23,732 nucleotides of DNA, from positions 1 to 23,732 of the forward strand of contig JADGJH010000241.1 in NCBI GenBank assembly GCA_027596945.1, read 5' to 3'. Each line of letters begins with the position of its first letter. Positions within the stretch are counted from its first letter, which is position 1. Positions 18,309 to 23,732 of this stretch are shown in pieces. Below the pieces are notes generated by a model. That model had not been told where the DNA came from, made no database searches, and saw only the letters and a program-made list of their open reading frames with translations. The stretch comes from Physocladia obscura. Lineage: Eukaryota; Chytridiomycota; Chytridiomycetes; Chytridiales; Chytriomycetaceae. Both the position numbers and the translations under genes were made by a program.

Positions 18309-20546
18309 ATGACTGAGGACAACAACCACCTGGCGGTGCCGCTTCCGACGGCGGCGGGTGGAAAGGGGCGGGAGAAAGACAAGAAGGACAAAAAGGAGGC
18401 GCCGCGGTCGGTGGGCGGCGGGTCGACGCGATCCAAGGCGTCGTGGTTCTCGTTCAAGAGCTCGCGGTCGCGCAACACGCCGGTGGTCGAGGACAACAGC
18501 CTCAGCATCACCGAGCGCTTCTTCTTCAAGACGGCGCCCAGCAAGCAGCAGGTACTGATGTGCATCCTGGTGCGCATCCGCCTGCCGCCCGCCTGCGACA
18601 ATGTGGCCCCCGCGCGCATCGTCGACCTGCTGCGCATTGCCCAGGCCAAGCACTACCGGCTGTCTGCCTGGATCGACCACGAGTCGCTGGGCGCCCTGCC
18701 CTTCGCCGACAAGGCCGCGAACCTGCCGACCTCCTACCGGTGACTCCCTGCCAATTTGCAAAATCTCCCATTAAACAAACTGCAGTTTCATCGAGCGCGA
18801 TGGCGACAACTGGATGGACGTCTACTCCGACGAAATCAACATTAATTTTGATACCGACGACTCCTCAAAGCCCCTGTGGCGCTCCTCCATCATTGTCCCC
18901 AAAGAGTGGATGCCCGAGCCCGGCTCCGACTGTTACAACAATGTACTTACTTCCTTTCAACGCGCCATTTTTCCTCTAACATCTCACGCCCCACACGCAG
19001 CAAACCCCCATTGTGCCGGACCACCAAAAAAAACTGGATTACCCCATCAAATACAGTCGCGCCAACAGCGACCAGCTGGGTTTCAACCAGCCTGCTCCGG
19101 ATCCGAGCGGTCGCTATTTCGATCTAATGAGCACTTTCCACCATTGTCTTGGCGACGGTCTCTCCATGCTCGCCTTTGCTCGAACCTTTTTGGAATGTGC
19201 CGACGCGGCTCACATTAACGCCAAAGACTTGGATCTTGCTAATATTAACGTTTCTCAAGACCCGCCCCCTCTTTTGGACAATTTATTTAATCCAAGCGTC
19301 TTTGAGATTTTACCCAGTATGTATTTATGAGTGAGAGAGAGTTTTATTTTTAAGTAATAACGAGGCCACAAAAAAGAAATATTTTGAGCCTAGAAGCTGA
19401 GGACTGCATAAAAATTTTTTGTTTTTTCTAATCAATTTATTTATTCAATTACTTTTCAGCTGCCGTTAATATGGGAGTCAAAACTTTTGGAAAGAAAAAA
19501 TCGCGTTTGGGTCACACTGGAACTTCAACAATGAACCTGGATGGCCCAAGTCTCAAGCTTCCATTGTCACCCGAACCATCCCCTTCGCCCGCTGATACTC
19601 CGGAACCAGAAAGACGCATAACCCCGTCGCCATCGCCCCAGCCTGAAATTTTGGTTGGTCCCGTTCTCGGATCACTTCCAGGCCGCGGATATACAAACGT
19701 TCGATTCTTGCACTTTTCTTCCGATTTTACGACCGTTCTACGAAAAAAAAGCAAGAGTGAGAAAACAACGATTGCGGCGGTTCTTGTTGTTGCTGCTTTA
19801 ACGGCGTGCCGTTCTTTGTTTGTACATGGCGCCAAGCGTGATGGAAAGGATGTGAAAAAAGCAGTGCCAAATAGCCAAGGCTGGGTCATTACAAACTCGA
19901 TTAGACATATTTTGCCGCAAAGTAAACTGCTACAGGGTGGAGATCGTGAGACTGACGAGGGATTGAAGGTTTTTGGTGGTTATGCTGGTTAGTTTTTTTT
20001 GAGTTTTTATATCTATAAAAATTAAACAAACTGACAACAGGATCTGTTTCAAACAACAACCTCAAGTTAGCTGACGATTCACTCATTTGGGACCGCTGCC
20101 GCAGCGTCAAACGTGGAATTACTCACAGTTTCAGAGATTCAATCCAACGTATGAAAGTAGCCAACTATGCCTATCGACGTCCAAAGCTCTGGGAAATGGC
20201 CGAAAAACGCGTTGACTTGGCTAAACTATCTCGCAGCTTTAGTGTCGAAATCGCAAATCTCGGGGCCTGGGAATACCCCTGCGCTCCACCAGACGCCCCG
20301 GAAACGGATCAACGTTGCCGCCTCGATTACTTTGGTGGCGGTTTGAATAGCAGCTTCGAAGGATCGCGCGGTCTATTCAGTTTAGGGATCATTACGTTTG
20401 GTGGAAACATGAGTGTGTTTGTTTGTTACGATGTCAAGAGCGTTACTGTCGATGAGGCCGAAGTTTTTTTCAAAGCGTTCAGTGAATGTTTGAAGAGAAT
20501 GAGTACTAGCAAAGCTAATGTTTCTGTTGGTGAGGTGATGATATAA
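18309..20546 (+). CDS. HHxxxDG acyltransferase, alcohol acetyltransferase-like
   Basis: Member of the condensation/alcohol-acetyltransferase (AATase, PapA) superfamily that transfers acyl groups from CoA to an alcohol or similar acceptor. Five exons: 18309-18739, 18786-18942, 19001-19316, 19460-19987, 20041-20546; introns 46, 58, 143 and 53 nt; total 1938 nt, 645 residues. Catalytic motif HHCLGDG at 243-249, preceded by SGRYFDLMSTF. Family-like C-terminal pieces are TTIAAVLVVAALTACRSLF (about 404-422), SIRHILPQS and SVEIANLGAWEYP. The N-terminus is Lys/Gly/Ser-rich, and a Ser/Pro segment (about 336-363) is inserted between the two halves. Exon 1 is strikingly GC-rich (about 65-70% in sampled lines) compared with the later exons. 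No signal peptide or clear membrane anchor. The substrate cannot be told from sequence. Confidence 0.82.
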
Positions 20547-20766
20547 GTCAGCATGCAGTGGAATTTTTTTAGATCTTTTTTATTTGGTGAATGCTATTGG
20601 ATATTTCAGGGCCTTGTTCTTTTTTTTTTCTTCCGTTTTTTCATATCTTGCGCAACTTCATAAATTGTTTTTCTTTGCAGATTTCTTGATTGTGGATACA
20701 TGTGATTAAAAATTAACTCAAAAAAAATAAAACGAAGATTTTCAGATTTACTGGACTGATTTGCAA
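20547..20766. other. Intergenic spacer with several acceptor-like sites
   Basis: 220 bp between two genes on the same strand, with T-rich runs. Three TTTCAG/TTTGCAG-type sites occur, the last ending at 20745, 21 nt before the next ATG. They could be 3' splice sites of a 5'-UTR intron or of trans-splicing. Confidence 0.4.
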
Positions 20767-23732
20767 ATGCAAAACGATACATCATCTGAAGATGCACGCG
20801 AAGCATTGCAGCAACAACTGCAAGAAGCACGTCGCTGTGCAATTGTTCTAAAAACCGCTTCCAACGAAACACGTATTCCAATCCCTGCACAAAATTCACA
20901 TGTCCAATTTCCAACGCGCACGTCCATATTCTCGCAAAAAAGCGCTTATGACCGCGCTCTTGCTATTGAAGCTGAAACTGCCGCCCGGCGTGCCACTGTT
21001 CTCGAATCGCAGCTGAAAATGCTGCAGTATCGAGATGAGCGTAAAAATAATAGAAGCATGAACGACAGCAGCAGTAACAGCGACAACAGCAACAACAACA
21101 GCGAAAAACCGCCGCCTTTTCCGAAAACCAAGAAAGAAATTTTGGCACAACATTATGCAGATTTTGAAGGTTTGATAAGTAAGTCGCTGTCTACTATCGA
21201 ATCTGGGGAAAGTCAGCCAACTTTGACGAGAATGGATAATTCAAAAGTTACTATTCTTGTAAGCGCGCCGAATGGGGATCGCAAGGAATCATATGTGGGT
21301 GTGCAATTTTTTTTTTTTTTTTTAATTTCAAAAAAAATTTTCTAACTAAAAAACCGAGAAAAGAAGTCAAAACTTCCGCCACTGCCCAAACACGTTCATC
21401 AAACACAAACACAACAAAACGGTTCAAAATCTCATGCACGTTCGAACACTGCGCCGCTGCCAGCATCCACTGCAAACATCAACCCAATCTCGGCCTACAA
21501 CCACCAACAACCAACAGACGCCTCAATAATACAACTCAACGAACAAGTCCTAGCTCTGCTGTCGAATCGGCACGAATCCGAATCTATCGCTGCGCACTCG
21601 AAAGCCGTCGAAAAGAATCTACGTGCGCAAATTGCGCTACTCGAAACACAGCTGACTGCCGCAGCCGAGAAGGAAATGAGCCTCTCTCAAAGTTTGCTCT
21701 TCGATGAAAAAGACAGCCAAATTGCGCGGCTGAATGAGGAAATATCATTTCTCAAAGCGCATGCAGCGGTATCGGCGGCGACGATGGCTGCGGCGGAACG
21801 GCCGGGGATCGAGGGGATTGAAGAGGATGGCGATTTGGGTATTATGCTTGTAGACATGCAGTGTCAATTACGAGCCTCGCAGGATCAGAACGCGGAAAAG
21901 GACGAGAAGATTGCGAATCTGGCGGGTGAGGTTAAAGAGTTGAAAAGGCGGATGGAGAAAGAAGCGGACGTCACCGTCGGACAGTGTTTGTTGTTGGATA
22001 AAAAAGATGGATTGATTGGGCAGTTAAGGGAGGAGATTGAGTATTTTAAAATTCAGATGGCAACTGTTACTTCAAAAACCGAGGGTGTTGAAGAAGTCGG
22101 TGGTGATTTTGGTGTAAGGCTTTTGGATATGCAGTGTCAGTTGCAAGCTAATCAAGAGGAAAGTTTGAAAAAGGATGCCATGATTAGAAGTTTGCTTGGA
22201 AAAACTGATAAGCTAAAGTCAAATGTTTGCGCTTTGAAATCTCAATTTGATACTGTTTCTGCCGAACTTGTTGCCGCGAATGAAAGCTCTGTCTTGGCAG
22301 CCATCGAAAGAGAAAATACAGAGAAAAAATTTGGTGTGTTGCTAGATTTCAAGGACGATCAAATTTCGAAATTGAATAAGAAATTAATCTGTGATGTGGA
22401 AGCGAAAACCGAGGCAAATGATCATGGTAGCAAGAAATTGACAGATCAAAAGCTCAGTTTATTAATGGACGAAAAATACAATGAGATTAAATTCTTGCAG
22501 AACGAATTGAATAATTTGATAGCTGAGATTGAAAACTTAAAAAATAATGCAAATGATGACCAGCTGAGAATCCAGGAACTTGAAAATCAAAATCACGCTC
22601 AAAATGTAAGAATGATGGAATTACATCAAGAAATTCAAGAAGCAAACACTCAATTAAAAAAATTTCAAACTCAAGTCACCAATATGGCTGTCAAACATGA
22701 AAAAGAGAAATTAAATGCTAAATTAGACAAGGACATTTTGGAACAAATGTTGACGCAGACTGAGAGCAAATTGGCGGATGTACAAAACGAGTTTGAGAAT
22801 TCCTTATTAGCATTGCAGGAAAAAGATTTTCCTCTCCAAGAACTTCGAACTGCAAATATGAAAATAAAATCCGAATACGAAAACAATTGTATACTTGAAA
22901 CTATTAAACCTGAGGAAAACAGTCAACTCACAAAAATGCGGCAAGAATTGACGGCATTAAGCCAAGAATTCGGAAAGTTGCAACAACTCAACAACGACTC
23001 TGAAAAGCTTACCGAAATGTATCAGAAAATAACAGAAACGGAAATTTTGAACAAAACACTGAATAAAAAAATCAAAAAACTTGAGCTGGAATTGGCAGAA
23101 GCAAATCAGGAGCTTCAAATTTTTCAACAACAGTTTGATGCTGCAAGTAAAGAATTAGAAAAGTCAATATCGGCAAATAGTTATACCAATGCTGAAAAGA
23201 AAAAAATTGATCAAAAGCTGCAAGAAACTTTATTGAGACTGAAGCAAGTTGAAAGAAATCATGAAGGATCCGTTCTCCTTTTGAAGGAAAAGGACCAATT
23301 TCTTGCTAAAGCGAATGAACAGCTCTCCAGCCTTCAACAGCAGCTGAAACTAGTGCAACAACACGGTCTCCCTTTTATAAATTCCTCAATATCGAAAGAA
23401 ATGGTTCCTCAAAAGTTTGCTGATGACCAGCTGCAAGAAATTATTAAAAATCAAGCTGCGTCATTACAAACAAAAGATTTAATAATTCTGGAACTGGAAC
23501 ACAAGATTCATCACGTAAATAGAAAAGACAGCCAGTTCAACCATTTCGATGAAGTCAAAACTTTCGTCGAATCTGCTGATCAAAATAGAGGAGAAATCCG
23601 TGGCGACAAAAGTAAGAACTTTTGAGACTATTGTTGACTCCCTAATTTCTAACTTTAGGAACCCAAGATTATTTACTACAAGTGTACCTCCAGTATCAAT
23701 GCGTATTCTTTCTCATGTAAATGATTTTCAGT
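20767..23732 (+). CDS. Long coiled-coil protein (3' end uncertain)
   Basis: No family recognised with confidence. Exon 1 is 20767-21294 (start at the ATG at 20767), or ends at 21258 if the stronger donor GTAAGC is used; both keep the frame. Exon 2 runs 21364-23611, preceded by a T-rich intron with a CTAAC branch point. A 47-nt intron (23612-23658, GTAAGA...TTTAG) leads to exon 3. Residues 1-180 are Gln/Ser/Asn-rich. From about 21540 on, the protein is heptad-rich, with long runs of Glu, Lys, Leu and Gln and no transmembrane segment, as in golgin- or centrosome-type scaffolds. Exon 3 reads TQDYLLQVYLQYQ and reaches an in-frame TAA at 23718-23720 (945 residues). A donor-like ATGTAAAT at that point leaves open that the gene continues beyond the window. 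The YLLQVYLQY piece faintly recalls a GRIP-type Golgi-targeting end, which is speculation. Confidence 0.7.
21694..22240 (+). repeat. Internal duplication within the coiled-coil gene
   Basis: Two adjacent protein segments of ~95 residues are related. LLFDEKDSQIARLNEEI (from 21694) pairs with LLLDKKDGLIGQLREEI (from 21988), and LVDMQCQLRASQ (from 21850) pairs with LLDMQCQLQANQ (from 22123). A fainter third start, LLDFKDDQISKLNKKL, follows near 22339. Spacing is 91-98 residues, so a tandem duplication with small indels is the simplest reading. Confidence 0.75.

Noticed and set aside
18156..18771. Several Arg-rich frames, both strands
   Set aside because: Shadows of the GC-rich first exon of the acyltransferase, where stop codons are rare in every frame.
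1..23732. tRNA, rRNA, CRISPR array or prokaryotic operon signals
   Set aside because: None was seen. Spliced genes and repeat structure mark the window as eukaryotic, though a tRNA or small RNA could be missed by eye.

Overview
The window is nuclear DNA of a eukaryote with many short introns. The genes I could assemble are split by GT-AG introns, mostly 46-98 nt (one is 143 nt), and some carry a TACTAAC/CTAAC-type branch point. The gene set is an MST/Hippo kinase with a C-terminal SARAH helix, an MPDU1-type PQ-loop protein, WDR33, a kinesin-13, NAA50, an alcohol-acetyltransferase-like HHxxxDG enzyme and a long coiled-coil protein. This fits an opisthokont or a relative (early-diverging fungus, aphelid-like or other unicellular lineage) better than yeasts and moulds. 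I cannot name the species. Gene models were built by hand by joining reading frames at splice sites; for six of the seven models the summed exon lengths are divisible by three, and the coiled-coil model is also divisible by three if it ends at its first in-frame stop.

Layout. 1-1519: AT-rich, practically CpG-free repeat DNA, including copy A of a ~610-bp dispersed repeat. 1520-3250 (-): MST/Hippo kinase. 3301-4918 (+): divergent from it by only 50 bp, an MPDU1 homologue fused behind a thioredoxin-like luminal domain. 5650-6443 (+): a decayed, internally deleted second copy of that same fusion gene. 6664-8916 (-): WDR33. 8942-12020 (-): kinesin-13, whose stop codon is only 25 nt before the WDR33 start. 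12021-16765: a second CpG-poor block with copy B of the repeat, a broken protein-primed-type B-family DNA polymerase gene and a near-perfect 24-bp inverted repeat. 16767-17375 (+): a disabled RNF5/RNF185-type RING gene directly at the edge of that block. 17383-18243 (+): NAA50. 18309-20546 (+): acetyltransferase. 20767 to about the window end (+): coiled-coil protein.

The genes do not form one pathway. They include housekeeping functions: Hippo signalling, dolichol-linked sugar use in the ER, mRNA 3'-end formation, microtubule depolymerisation and N-terminal acetylation. The most notable points are the thioredoxin-MPDU1 fusion present twice (one live, one dead), a 4-nt micro-exon in the kinase, the sharp CpG-depletion boundaries that mark mobile-element DNA, and acceptor-like CAG/TAG sites just before the ATG of genes that follow a same-strand neighbour, which hints at operon-like expression or trans-splicing.
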